From positions 62,001-126,000 of the forward strand of contig NW_027478984.1 in NCBI RefSeq assembly GCF_051014685.1: DNA of 64,000 bases, written 5' to 3'. Shown here piece by piece: positions 51,801 to 64,000 of this stretch. Every line of letters starts with the position of its first letter. Within the stretch, counting starts at the first letter, position 1. Position numbers and translations under genes: made by a program. This stretch comes from Ptiloglossa arizonensis. Taxonomy: Eukaryota; Arthropoda; Insecta; Hymenoptera; Colletidae. The notes under the pieces are model-generated. The model ran no database searches. It was not told the origin of the DNA and worked only from the letters and a program-made list of their open reading frames with translations.

Positions 51801-54800
51801 CGATTACAACGGTATGCGTACTTTTCCCGTAGGCCGTTCTGGTTATTCGTTTCGCGCATCAGAACTGTGAAAATTTTGAGTTTCTCAACCGTTTCTTACC
51901 TCCAAACTGCCATATCTCGCGAAGGGATTGACCAATCCGCAAAATTTCTCTTGCATCTGAAAGTAGAAAGTCGCCCGATTACAACGGTATGCGTACTTTT
52001 CCCCTAGAACGTTCTAGTTATGCTGGTCGAGCATCAGAACTGCGAAAATTTTGAGTTTCTCAAGCGTTTCTTACCTCCAAACTGCCATATCTCGCGAACG
52101 GATTGACTAATCCTCAAAATTTCTGTTGCATCTGAAAGTAGAAACTCACCCGATATCAACGGTATGCGTACTTTTCCCCTAGGCCGTTCTAGTTAATCGT
52201 TTCGAGCATCAGAACTGCGAAAATTTTGAGTTTCTCAAGCGTTTCTTACTTCCAAACTGCCATATCTCGCGAACGGATGGACCAATCCGCAAAATTTCTG
52301 TTGCATCTGATAGTAGAAACTCGCCCGATTACAACGGTATGCGTACTTTTCCCCTAGTCCGTTCTAGTTATTCGTTTCGAGCATCAGAACTGCGAAAATT
52401 TTGAGTTTTTCAAGCGTTTCTTACCTCCAAACTGCCATATCTCGCGAACGGATTGACCAATCCGCAAAATTTCTGTTGCATCTGAAAGTAGAAACTCGCC
52501 CGATTACAACGGTATGCGTACTTTCCCCCTAGGCCGTTCTAGTTATTCGTTTCGAGCATCAGAACTGCGAAAATTTTGAGTTTCTCAAGCGTTTCTTACT
52601 TCCAAACCGCCATATCTCGCGAACGGATTGACCAATCCGCAAAATTTCTGTTGCATCTGAAAGTAGAAACTCGCCCGATTACAACGGTATGCGTACTTTT
52701 CCCCTAGTCCGTTCTAGTTATTCGTTTCGAGCATCAGAACTGCGAAAATTTTGAGTTTCTCAAGCGTTTCTTACCTCCAAACTGCCATATCTCGCCAACG
52801 GATTGACCAATCCTCAAAATTGCTGTTGCATCTGAAAGTAGAATCTCGCCCGATTACAACGGTATGCGTACTTTTCCCCTAGTCCGTTCTAGTTATTCGT
52901 TTCGAGCATCAGAACTGCGAAAATTTTGAGTTTTTCAAGCGTTTCTTACTTCCAAATTGCCATACCTCGCGAACGGATTGAGCAATCCGCAAAATTTCTG
53001 TTGCATCTGAAGGTAGAAACGCGCCCGTTTACAACGGTATGCGTACTTTTCCCCTAGGCCGTTCTGGTTAATCGTTTCGAGCATCAGAACTGCGAAAATT
53101 TTGAGTTTCTCAAGCGTTTCTTACTTCCAAACTGCCATATCTCGCGAACGGATTGACCAATCCGCAAAATTTCTGTTGCATCTGAAAGTAGAAACTCGCC
53201 CGATTACAACGGTATGCGTACTTTTCCCCTAGTCCGTTCTAGTTATTCGTTTCGAGCATCAGAACTGCGAAAATTTTGAGTTTTTCAAGCGTTTCTTACT
53301 TCCAAATTGCCATACCTCGCGAACGGATTGAGCAATCCGCAAAATTTCTGTTGCATCTGAAGGTAGAAACTCGCCCGTTTACAACGGTATGCGTACTTTT
53401 CCCCTAGGCCGTTCTGGTTAATCGTTTCGAGCATCAGAACTGCGAAAATTTTGAGTTTCTCAAGCGTTTCTTACTTCCAAACTGCCATATCTAGCGAACG
53501 GATTGACCAATCCGCAAAATTTCTGATGCATCTGAAGGTAGAAACTCGCCCGATTACAACGGTATGCGTACTTTTCCCCTTGGCCGTTCTGGTTAATCGT
53601 TTCGAGCATCAGAACTGCGAAAATTTTGTGTTTCTCAAGTGTTTCATACTTCCAAACTGCCATATCTCGCGATCGGATTGACCAATCCGCAAAATTTCTG
53701 TTGCATCTGAAAGTAGAAACTCGCCCGATTACAACGGTATGCGTACTTTTCCCCTAGAACGTTCTAGTTATGCTTGTCGAGCATCAGAACTGCGAAAATT
53801 TTGAGTTTCTCAAGCATTTCTTACCTCCAAACTGCCATATCTTGCGAACGGATTGACCAATCCGCAAAATTTCTGTTGCATCTGAAAGTAGAAACTCGCC
53901 CGATTACAACGGTATGCGTACTTTTCCCCTAGTCCGTTCTAGTTATTCGTTTCGAGCATCAGAACTGCGAAAATTTTGAGTTTCTCAAGCGTTTCTTACT
54001 TCCAAACCGCCATATCTCGCGAACGGATTGACCAATCCGCAAAATTTCTGTTGCATCTGAAAGTAGAAACTCGCCCGATTACAACGGTATGCGTACTTTT
54101 CCCCTGGGCCGTTCTAGTTAATCGTTTCGAGCATCAGAACTGCGAAAATTTTGTGTTTCTCAAGTGTTTCATACTTCCAAACTGCCATATCTCGCGAACG
54201 GATTGACCAATCCGCAAAATTTCTGTTGCATCTGAAAGTAGAAACTCGCCCGATTACAACGGTATGCGTACTTTTCCCGTAGGCCGTTCTGGTTATTCGT
54301 TTCGCGCATCAGAACTGTGAAAATTTTGAGTTTCTCAACCGTTTCTTACCTCCAAACTGCCATATCTCGCGAACGGATTGACCAATCCGCAAAATTTCTC
54401 TTGCATCTGAAAGTAGAAAGTCGCCCCATTACAACGGTATGCGTACTTTTCCCCTAGAACGTTCTAGTTATGCTGGTCGAGCATCAGAACTGCGAAAATT
54501 TTGAGTTTCTCAAGCGTTTCTTACCTCCAAACTGCCATATCTCGCGAACGGATGGACCAATCCGCAAAATTTCTGTTGCATCTGATAGTAGAAACTCGCC
54601 CGATTACAACGGTATGCGTACTTTTCCCCAAGTCCGTTCTAGTTATTCGTTTCGAGCATCAGAACTGCGAAAATTTTGAGTTTCTCAAGCGTTTCTTACT
54701 TCCAAACCGCCATATCTCGCGAACGGATTGACCAATCCGCAAAATTTCTGTTGCACCTGAAAGTAGAAACTCGCCCGATTACAACGGTATGCGTACTTTT

Positions 54801-55849
54801 CCCCTAGGCAGTTCTGGTTAATCGTTTCGAGCATCAGAACTGCGAAAATTTTGAGTTTCTCAAGCGTTTCTTACTTCCAAACTGCCATATCTCGCGAACG
54901 GATTGACCAATCCGGAAAATTTCTGATGCTTCTGAAAGTAGAAACTCGCCCGATTACAACGGTATGCGTACTTTTCCCCTTGGCCGTTCTGGTTAATCGT
55001 TTCGAGCATCAGGACTGCGAAAATTTTGAGTTTCTCCAGCGTTTCTTACTTCCAAACTGCCATATCTCGCGAACGGATTGACCAATCCGCAAAATTTCTG
55101 ATGCATCTGAAAGTAGAAACTCGCCCGATTACAACGGTATGCGTACTTTTCCCCTAGGCCGCTCTAGTTATTCGTTTCGAGCAACAGAACTGCGAAAATG
55201 TTGAGTTTCTCAAGCGTTTCTTACCTACAAACTGCCATATCTCGCGAACGGATTGACCAATCCGCAAAATTTCTCTTGCATCTGAAAGTAGAAACTCGCC
55301 CGATTACAACGGTATGCGTACTTTTCCCCTAGGCCGTTCTAGTTATTCGTTTCGAGCATCAGAACTGCGAAAATTTTGAGTTTCTCAAGCGTTTCTTACT
55401 TCCAAACCGCCATATCTCGCGAACGGATTGACCAATCCGCAAAATTTCTGTTGCATCTGAAAGTAGAAACTCGCCCGATTACAACGGTATGCGTACTTTT
55501 CCCCTAGGCCGTTCTAGTTAATCGTTTCGAGCATCAGAACTGCGAAAATTTTGAGTTTCTCAAGCGTTTCTTACCTCCAAACTGCCATATCTCGCGAACG
55601 GATTGACCAATCCGCAAAATTTCTGTTGCATCTGAAAGTAGAAACTCGCCCGATTACAACGGTATGCGTACTTTTCCCCTAGAACGTTCTAGTTATGCTT
55701 GTCGAGCATCAGAACTGCGAAAATTTTGAGTTTCTCAAGCGTTTCTTACCTCCAAACTGCCATATCTCGCGAACGGATTGACCAATCCTCAAAATTTCTG
55801 TTGCATCTGAAAGTAGAAACTCGCCCGATTACAACGGTATGCGTACTTT

Positions 55850-58800
55850 TCCCCTAGTCCGTTCTAGTTATTCGTTTCGAGCATCAGAACTGCGAAAATT
55901 TTGAGTTTTTCAAGCGTTTCTTACTTCCAAATTGCCATACCTCGCGAACGGATTGAGCAATCCGCAAAATTTCTGTTGCATCTGAAGGTAGAAACTCGCC
56001 CGTTTACAACGGTATGCGTACTTTTCCCCTAGGCCGTTCTAGTTATTCGTTTCGAGCATCAGAACTGCGAAAATTTTGAGTTTCTCAAGCGTTTCTTACT
56101 TCCAAACCGCCATATCTCGCGAACGGATTGACCAATCCGCAAAATTTCTGTTGCATCTGAAAGTAGAAACTCGCCCGATTACAACGGTATGCGTACTTTT
56201 CCCCTAGGCCGTTCTAGTTAATCGTTTCGAGCATCAGAACTGCGAAAATTTTGAGTTTCTCAAGCGTTTCTTACCTCCAAACTGCCATATCTCGCGAACG
56301 GATTGACCAATCCTCAAAATTTCTGTTGCATCTGAAAGTAGAAACTCGCCCGATTACAACGGTATGCGTACTTTTCCCCTAGGCCGTTCTAGTTAATCGT
56401 TTCGAGCATCAGAACTGCGAAAATTTTGAGTTTCTCAAGCGTTTCTTACTTCCAAACTGCCATATCTCGCGAACGGATTGACCAATCCGCAAAATTTCTG
56501 ATGCATCTGAAGGTAGAAACTCGCCCGATTACAACGGTATGCGTACTTTTCCCCTTGGCCGTTCTCGTTAATCGTTTCGAGCATCAGAACTGCGAAAATT
56601 TTGAGTTTCTCAAGCGTTTCTTACTTCCAAACTGCCATATCTCGCGAACGGATTGACCAATCCGCAAAATTTCTGATGCATCTGAAAGTAGAAAGTCGCC
56701 CGATTACAACGGTATGCGTACTTTTCCCCTAGAACGTTCTAGTTATGCTTGTCGAGCATCAGAACTGCGAAAATTTTGAGTTTCTCAAGCGTTTCTTACC
56801 TCCAAACTGCCATATCTCGCGAACGGATTGACCAATCCTCAAAATTTCTGTTGCATCTGAGAGTAGAAACTCGCCCGATTACAACGGTATGCGTACTTTT
56901 CCCCTAGGCCGCTCTAGTTATTCGTTTCGAGCATCAGAACTGCGAAAATTTTGAGTTTCTCAAGCGTTTCTTACCTACAAACTGCCATATCTCGCGAACG
57001 GATTGACCAATCCGCAAAATTTCTGATGCATCTGAAGGTAGAAACTCGCCCGTTTACAACGGTATGCGTACTTTTCCCCTAGGCTGTTCTCGTTATTCGT
57101 TTCGAGCATCAGAACTGCGAAAATTTTGAGTTTCTCAAGCGTTTCTTACTTCCAAACCGCCATATCTCGCGAACGGATTGACCAATCCGCAAAATTTCTG
57201 TTGCATCTGAAAGTAGAAACTCGCCCGATTACAACGGTATGCGTACTTTTCCCCTAGGCCGTTCTAGTTAATCGTTTCGAGCATCAGAACTGCGAAAATT
57301 TTGAGTTTCTCAAGCGTTTCTTACTTCCAAACTGCCATATCTCGCGAACGGATTGACCAATCCGCAAAATTTCTGATGCATCTGAAGGTAGAAACTCGCC
57401 CGTTTACAACGGTATGCGTACTTTTCCCCTAGGCCGTTCTAGTTATTCGTTTCGAGCATCAGAACTGCGAAAATTTTGAGTTTCTCAAGCGTTTCTTACT
57501 TCCAAACCGCCATATCTCGCGAACGGATTGACCAATCCGCAAAATTTCTGTTGCATCTGAAAGTAGAAACTCGCCCGATTACAACGGTATGCGTACTTTT
57601 CCCCTAGTCCGTTCTAGTTATTCGTTTCGAGCATCAGAACTGCGAAAATTTTGAGTTTTTCAAGCGTTTCTTACTTCCAAATTGCCATACCTCGCGAACG
57701 GATTGAGCAATCCGCAAAATTTCTGTTGCATCTGAAGGTAGAAACTCGCCCGTTTACAACGGTATGCGTACTTTTCCCCTAGGCCGTTCTGGTTAATCGT
57801 TTCGAGCATCAGAACTGCGATAATTTTGAGTTTGTCAAGCGTTTCTTACTTCCAAACTGCCATATCTCGCGAACGGATTGACCAATCCGCAAAATTTCTG
57901 ATGCATCTGAAAGTAGAAACTCGCCCGATTACAACGGTATGCGTACTTTTCCCCTAGGCCGCTCTAGTTATTCGTTTCGAGCATCAGAACTGCGAAAATT
58001 TTGTGTTTCTCAAGTGTTTCATACTTCCAAACTGCCATATCTCGCGAACGGATTGACCAATCCGCAAAATTTCTGTTGCATCTGAAAGTAGAAACTCGCC
58101 CGATTACAACGGTATGCGTACTTTTCCCGTAGGCCGTTCTGGTTATTCGTTTCGCGCATCAGAACTGTGAAAATTTTGAGTTTCTCAACCGTTTCTTACC
58201 TCCAAACTGCCATGTCTCGCGAACGGATTGACCAATCCGCAAAATTTCTGTTGCATCTGAAAGTAGAAAGTCGCCCGATTACAACGGTATGCGTACTTTT
58301 CCCCTAGAACGTTCTAGTTATGCTGGTCGAGCATCAGAACTGCGAAAATTTTGAGTTTCTCAAGCGTTTCTTACCTCCAAACTGCCATATCTCGCGAACG
58401 GATTGACTAATCCGCAAAATTTCTGTTGCATCTGAAAGTAGAAACTCGCCCGATTACAACGGTATGCGTACTTTTCCCCTAGTCCGTTCTAGTTATTCGT
58501 TTCGAGCATCAGAACTGCGAAAATTTTGAGTTTTTCAAGCGTTTCTTACTTCCAAATTGCCATACCTCGCGAACGGATTGAGCAATCCGCAAAATTTCTG
58601 TTGCATCTGAAGGTAGAAACTCGCCCGTTTACAACGGTATGCGTACTTTTCCCCTAGGCCGTTCTAGTTATTCGTTTCGAGCATCAGAACTGCGAAAATT
58701 TTGAGTTTCTCAAGCGTTTCTTACTTCCAAACCGCCATATCTCGCGAACGGATTGACCAATCCGCAAAATTTCTGTTGCATCTGAAAGTAGAAACTCGCC

Positions 58801-61100
58801 CGATTACAACGGTATGCGTACTTTTCCCCTAGGCCGTTCTAGTTAATCGTTTCGAGCATCAGAACTGCGAAAATTTTGAGTTTCTCAAGCGTTTCTTACC
58901 TCCAAACTGCCATATCTCGCGAACGGATTGACCAATCCTCAAAATTTCTGTTGCATCTGAAAGTAGAAACTCGCCCGATTACAACGGTATGCGTACTTTT
59001 CCCCTAGGCCGTTCTAGTTAATCGTTTCGAGCATCAGAACTGCGAAAATTTTGAGTTTCTCAAGCGTTTCTTACTTCCAAACTGCCATATCTCGCGAACG
59101 GATTGACCAATCCGCAAAATTTCTGATGCATCTGAAGGTAGAAACTCGCCCGATTACAACGGTATGCGTACTTTTCCCCTTGGCCGTTCTCGTTAATCGT
59201 TTCGAGCATCAGAACTGCGAAAATTTTGAGTTTCTCAAGCGTTTCTTACTTCCAAACTGCCATATCTCGCGAACGGAGTGACCAATCCGCAAAATTTCTG
59301 ATGCATCTGAAAGTAGAAAGTCGCCCGATTACAACGGTATGCGTACTTTTCCCCTAGAACGTTCTAGTTATGCTTGTCGAGCATCAGAACTGCGAAAATT
59401 TTGAGTTTCTCAAGCGTTTCTTACCTCCAAACTGCCATATCTCGCGAACGGATTGACCAATCCTCAAAATTTCTGTTGCATCTGAAAGTAGAAACTCGCC
59501 CGATTACAACGGTATGCGTACTTTTCCCCTAGGCCGCTCTAGTTATTCGTTTCGAGCATCAGAACTGCGAAAATTTTGAGTTTCTCAAGCGTTTCTTACC
59601 TACAAACTGCCATATCTCGCGAACGGATTGACCAATCCGCAAAATTTCTGTTGCATCTGAAAGTAGAAACTCGCCCGATTATAACGGTATGCGTACTTTT
59701 CCCCTAGGCTGTTCTCGTTATTCGTTTCGAGCATCAGAACTGCGAAAATTTTGAGTTTCTCAAGCGTTTCTTACTTCCAAACCGCCATATCTCGCGAACG
59801 GATTGACCAATCCGCAAAATTTCTGTTGCATCTGAAAGTAGAAACTCGCCCGATTACAACGGTATGCGTACTTTTCCCCTAGGCCGTTCTAGTTAATCGT
59901 TTCGAGCATCAGAACTGCGAAAATTTTGAGTTTCTCAAGCGTTTCTTACTTCCAAACTGCCATATCTCGCGAACGGATTGACCAATCCGCAAAATTTCTG
60001 ATGCATCTGAAGGTAGAAACTCGCCCGTTTACAACGGTATGCGTACTTTTCCCTAGGCCGTTCTAGTTATTCGTTTCGAGCATCAGAACTGCGAAAATTT
60101 TGAGTTTCTCAAGCGTTTCTTACTTCCAAACCGCCATATCTCGCGAACGGATTGACCAATCCGCAAAATTTCTGTTGCATCTGAAAGTAGAAACTCGCCC
60201 GATTACAACGGTATGCGTACTTTTCCCCTAGTCCGTTCTAGTTATTCGTTTCGAGCATCAGAACTGCGAAAATTTTGAGTTTTTCAAGCGTTTCTTACTT
60301 CCAAATTGCCATACCTCGCGAACGGATTGAGCAATCCGCAAAATTTCTGTTGCATCTGAAGTAGAAACTCGCCCGTTTACAACGGTATGCGTACTTTTCC
60401 CCTAGGCCGTTCTGGTTAATCGTTTCGAGCATCAGAACTGCGATAATTTTGAGTTTGTCAAGCGTTTCTTACTTCCAAACTGCCATATCTCGCGAACGGA
60501 TTGACCAATCCGCAAAATTTCTGATGCATCTGAAAGTAGAAACTCGCCCGATTACAACGGTATGCGTACTTTTCCCCTAGGCCGCTCTAGTTATTCGTTT
60601 CGAGCATCAGAACTGCGAAAATTTTGTGTTTCTCAAGTGTTTCATACTTCCAAACTGCCATATCTCGCGAACGGATTGACCAATCCGCAAAATTTCTGTT
60701 GCATCTGAAAGTAGAAACTCGCCCGATTACAACGGTATGCGTACTTTTCCCGTAGGCCGTTCTGGTTATTCGTTTCGCGCATCAGAACTGTGAAAATTTT
60801 GAGTTTCTCAACCGTTTCTTACCTCCAAACTGCCATGTCTCGCGAACCCAATCCGCAAAATTTCTGTTGCATCTGAAAGTAGAAAGTCGCCCGATTACAA
60901 CGGTATGCGTACTTTTTCCCCTAGAACGTTCTAGTTATGCTGGTCGAGCAACAGAACTGCGAAAATTTTGAGTTTCTCAAGCGTTTCTTACCTCCAAACT
61001 GCCATATCTCGCGAACGGATTTGACTAATCCGCAAAATTTCTGTTGCATCTGAAAGTAGAAACTCGCCCGATTACAACGGTATGCGTACTTTTCCCCTAG
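55850..61100. repeat. 15-monomer (2625-bp) tandem higher-order pair
   Basis: Units of about 55.85-58.47 and 58.48-61.10 kb share AATCCTCAAAATTTC at 56311/58936, CCCCTTGGCCGTTCTCG near 56552/59177, TTTGTCAAGC at 57831/60454, and CATGTCTCGC at 58211/60834. The offset falls from 2625 to 2623 because of two single-base deletions in the second copy. The first copy has none of the indels seen in the second. Confidence 0.8.
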
Positions 61101-61490
61101 TCCGTTCTAGTTATTCGTTTCGAGCATCAGAACTGCGAAAATTTTGAGTTTTTCAAGCGTTTCTTACTTCCAAATTGCATACCTCGCGAAACGGATTGAG
61201 CAATCCGCAAAAATTTCTGTTGCATCTGAAGGTAGAAACTCGCCCGTTTACAACGGTATGCGTACTTTTCCCCTAGGCCGTTCTAGTTAATCGTTTCGAG
61301 CATCAGAACTGCGAAAATTTTGAGTTTCTCAAGCGTTTCTTACTTCCAAACCGCCATATCTCGCGAACGGATTGACCAATCCGCAAAATTTCCTGTTGCA
61401 TCTGAAAGTAGAAACTCGCCCGATTACAACGGTATGCGTACTTTTCCCCCTGGGCCGTTCTAGTTTAATCGTTTCGAGCATCAGAACTCG
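60051..61490. other. Cluster of twelve small indels in the satellite (probable unpolished patch)
   Basis: Within 1.44 kb I count deletions near 60052 (C), 60360 (G), 60847 (7 bases of the dyad) and 61178 (C), and insertions near 60915 (T), 61021 (T), 61190 (A), 61210 (A), 61392 (C), 61447 (C), 61464 (T) and 61489 (C). Most are homopolymer length changes. The other 61 kb of satellite has only about six single-base indels, four of them the same inherited one. This is the error profile of a thinly covered long-read consensus. Confidence 0.7.
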
Positions 61491-61639
61491 CGAAAATTTT
61501 GAGTTTCTCAAGCGTTTCTTACTTCCAAACTGCCATATCTCGCGAACGGATTGACCAATCCGCAAAATTTCTGATGCATCTGAAAGTAGAAACTCGCCCG
61601 ATTACAACGGTATGCGTACTTTTCCCCTAGGCCGTTCTA

Positions 61640-64000
61640 GTTATTCGTTTCGAGCATCAGAACTGCGAAAATTTTGAGTTTCTCAAGCGTTTCTTACTTC
61701 CAAACCGCCATATCTCGCGAACGGATTGACCAATCCGCAAAATTTCTGTTGCATCTGAAAGTAGAAACTCGCCCGATTACAACGTTATGCGTACTTTTCC
61801 CCTGGGCCGTTCTAGTTAATCGTTTCGAGCATCAGAACTGCGAAAATTTTGAGTTTCTCAAGCGTTTCTTACTTCCAAACTGCCATATCTCGCGAACGGA
61901 TTGACCAATCCGCAAAATTTCTGATGCATCTGAAAGTAGAAAGTCGCCCGATTACAACGGTATGCGTACTTTTCCCCTAGAACGTTCTAGTTATGCTTGT
62001 CGAGCATCAGAACTGCGAAAATTTTGAGTTTCTCAAGCGTTTCTTACCTCCAAACTGCCATATCTCGCGAACGGATTGACCAATCCTCAAAATTTCTGTT
62101 GCATCTGAAAGTAGAAACTCGCCCGATTACAACGGTATGCGTACTTTTCCCCTAGTCCGTTCTAGTTATTCGTTTCGAGCATCAGAACTGCGAAAATTTT
62201 GAGTTTTTCAAGCGTTTCTTACTTCCAAATTGCCATACCTCGCGAACGGATTGAGCAATCCGCAAAATTTCTGTTGCATCTGAAGGTAGAAACTCGCCCG
62301 TTTACAACGGTATGCGTACTTTTCCCCTAGGCCGTTCTGGTTAATCGTTTCGAGCATCAGAACTGCGATAATTTTGAGTTTGTCAAGCGTTTCTTACTTC
62401 CAAACTGCCATATCTCGCGAACGGATTGACCAATCCGCAAAATTTCTGATGCATCTGAAAGTAGAAACTCGCCCGATTACAACGGTATGCGTACTTTTCC
62501 CCTAGGCCGCTCTAGTTATTCGTTTCGAGCATCAGAACTGCGAATATTTTGTGTTTCTCAAGTGTTTCATACTTCCAAACTGCCATATCTCGCGAACGGA
62601 TTGACCAATCCGCAAAATTTCTGTTGCATCTGAAAGTAGAAACTCGCCCGATTACAACGGTATGCGTACTTTTCCCGTAGGCCGTTCTGGTTATTCGTTT
62701 CGCGCATCAGAACTGTGAAAATTTTGAGTTTCTCAACCGTTTCTTACCTCCAAACTGCCATGTCTCGCGAACGGATTGACCAATCCGCAAAATTTCTGTT
62801 GCATCTGAAAGTAGAAAGTCGCCCGATTACAACGGTATGCGTATTTTTCCCCTAGAACGTTCTAGTTATGCTGGTCGAGCATCAGAACTGCGAAAATTTT
62901 GAGTTTCTCAAGCGTTTCTTACCTCCAAACTGCCATATCTCGCGAACGGATTGACTAATCCGCAAAATTTCTGTTGCATCTGAAAGTAGAAACTCGCCCG
63001 ATTACAACGGTATGCGTACTTTTCCCCTAGTCCGTTCTAGTTATTCGTTTCGAGCATCAGAACTGCGAAAATTTTGAGTTTTTCAAGCGTTTCTTACTTC
63101 CAAATTGCCATACCTCGCGAACGGATTGAGCAATCCGCAAAATTTCTGTTGCATCTGAAGGTAGAAACTCGCCCGTTTACAACGGTATGCGTACTTTTCC
63201 CCTAGGCCGTTCTAGTTAATCGTTTCGAGCATCAGAACTGCGAAAATTTTGAGTTTCTCAAGCGTTTCTTACTTCCAAACCGCCATATCTCGCGAACGGA
63301 TTGACCAATCCGCAAAATTTCTGTTGCATCTGAAAGTAGAAACTCGCCCGATTACAACGGTATGCGTACTTTTCCCCTGGGCCGTTCTAGTTAATCGTTT
63401 CGAGCATCAGAACTGCGAAAATTTTGAGTTTCTCAAGCGTTTCTTACTTCCAAACCGCCATATCTCGCGAACGGATTGACCAATCCGCAAAATTTCTGTT
63501 GCATCTGAAAGTAGAAACTCGCCCGATTACAACGGTATGCGTACTTTTCCCCTAGGCAGTTCTGGTTAATCGTTTCGAGCATCAGAACTGCGAAAATTTT
63601 GAGTTTCTCAAGCGTTTCTTACTTCCAAACTGCCATATCTCGCGAACGGATTGACCAATCCGGAAAATTTCTGTTGCATCTGAAAGTAGAAACTCGCCCG
63701 ATTACAACGGTATGCGTACTTTTCCCGTAGGCCGTTCTGGTTATTCGTTTCGCGCATCAGAACTGTGAAAATTTTGAGTTTCTCAACCGTTTCTTACCTC
63801 CAAACTGCCATGTCTCGCGAACGGATTGACCAATCCGCAAAATTTCTGTTGCATCTGAAAGTAGAAAGTCGCCCGATTACAACGGTATGCGTACTTTTCC
63901 CCTAGAACGTTCTAGTTATGCTGGTCGAGCATCAGAACTGCGAAAATTTTGAGTTTCTCAAGCGTTTCTTACCTCCAAACTGCCATATCTCGCGAACGGA
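61640..64000. repeat. 11-, 9- and 6-monomer offset repeats at the right edge
   Basis: TTTGTCAAGC at 60454 and 62379 and CATGTCTCG at 60834 and 62759 give +1925 (11 monomers). The CTGGGCCGTTCTAG monomer pair recurs at +1575 (9 monomers; near 61803 and 63378). CATGTCTCG recurs at 63809, +1050 (6 monomers). The window ends inside a monomer, so the blocks continue beyond it. Confidence 0.7.

Larger units (their letters stand above)
46908..64000. repeat. 175-bp satellite DNA array, right block (97 complete monomers plus a partial)
   Basis: The same satellite in the same orientation resumes immediately after the LINE poly(A) tail, at monomer base 1 (46909), and continues past the window end. From 46909 to the last full boundary at 63882 there are exactly 97 units once a net two-base shortage from indels at 60.05-61.49 kb is allowed for. 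Subtypes found left of the insertion recur here, for example the GAGCAATCC type and the AGAACGTTCT type. New local variants also dominate, such as a GTGTTTCATAC form at 47.5-62.6 kb and a TTCGCGCATC form at 51.8-63.8 kb. No gene, RNA gene or second mobile element is visible. Confidence 0.98.

Noticed and set aside
37832..63479. Further 60-78-residue open frames through the right half of the array
   Set aside because: Same repeat by-product. The 175-bp period shifts frame in each monomer, so no frame can stay open for long.
1..64000. CRISPR array
   Set aside because: Units are long (175 bp) and the whole unit is conserved, with no unique spacers between short repeats.
1..64000. Plant or vertebrate centromeric satellite
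   Set aside because: Monomer length alone would allow it, but the embedded LINE looks R1-clade, a group I know mainly from arthropods, and the monomer resembles neither alpha satellite nor any plant repeat I know. Not fully excluded.

Overview
The window is almost entirely one tandem satellite DNA array with a 175-bp monomer. It is interrupted once, at 45681-46907, by a 5'-truncated non-LTR retrotransposon (LINE) copy. Counting by phase and allowing for the indels listed below, I get 261 complete monomers left of the insertion (1-45669) and 97 right of it (46909-63881), plus a partial monomer to the window end. The array runs off both edges. I see no cellular protein gene, tRNA, rRNA, CRISPR array or origin.

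Organism: the LINE remnant encodes the C-terminal part of an ORF2 protein with a GHGCF block and a C-x2-C-x8-H-x4-C zinc-knuckle. I associate this pattern with R1-clade LINEs, which are known mainly from arthropods. The satellite is CpG-rich (13 CpG per 175 bp, observed/expected about 1.6 on the consensus), so it has not decayed under CpG methylation, which also fits an insect. I cannot name the species. An array this long with so little foreign DNA is what one expects of pericentromeric or centromeric heterochromatin; that location is inference.

Layout: 1-13 kb is built of segments re-used at 4-, 5-, 10-, 11-, 12- and 22-monomer spacings. 14-33 kb is a mosaic with 6-, 13- and 9-monomer tandem pairs and long 25-, 37- and 78-monomer offsets. 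33-45.7 kb has 3-, 4-, 13- and 17-monomer spacings. The LINE copy occupies 45.7-46.9 kb, flanked by a roughly 10-12-bp target-site duplication. 47.5-51.8 kb is a regular 7-monomer higher-order repeat. 52-64 kb has 15-, 11-, 9- and 6-monomer spacings. A cluster of small indels at 60.05-61.49 kb looks more like a poorly polished assembly patch than biology.

Most interesting points: (1) each monomer carries, on the minus strand, a 17-bp motif matching the mammalian CENP-B box at 12 of 17 positions, or 13 of 17 in one widespread monomer subtype, and 7 of the 9 essential bases; (2) the LINE's inferred first-strand nick falls inside that motif; (3) the LINE 3' UTR is a chain of eight consecutive near-perfect hairpins, several kept by G-U wobble pairs; (4) the monomer has a conserved 16-bp dyad and a subtype-specific 14-bp perfect palindrome containing a two-unit heat-shock-element-like core.
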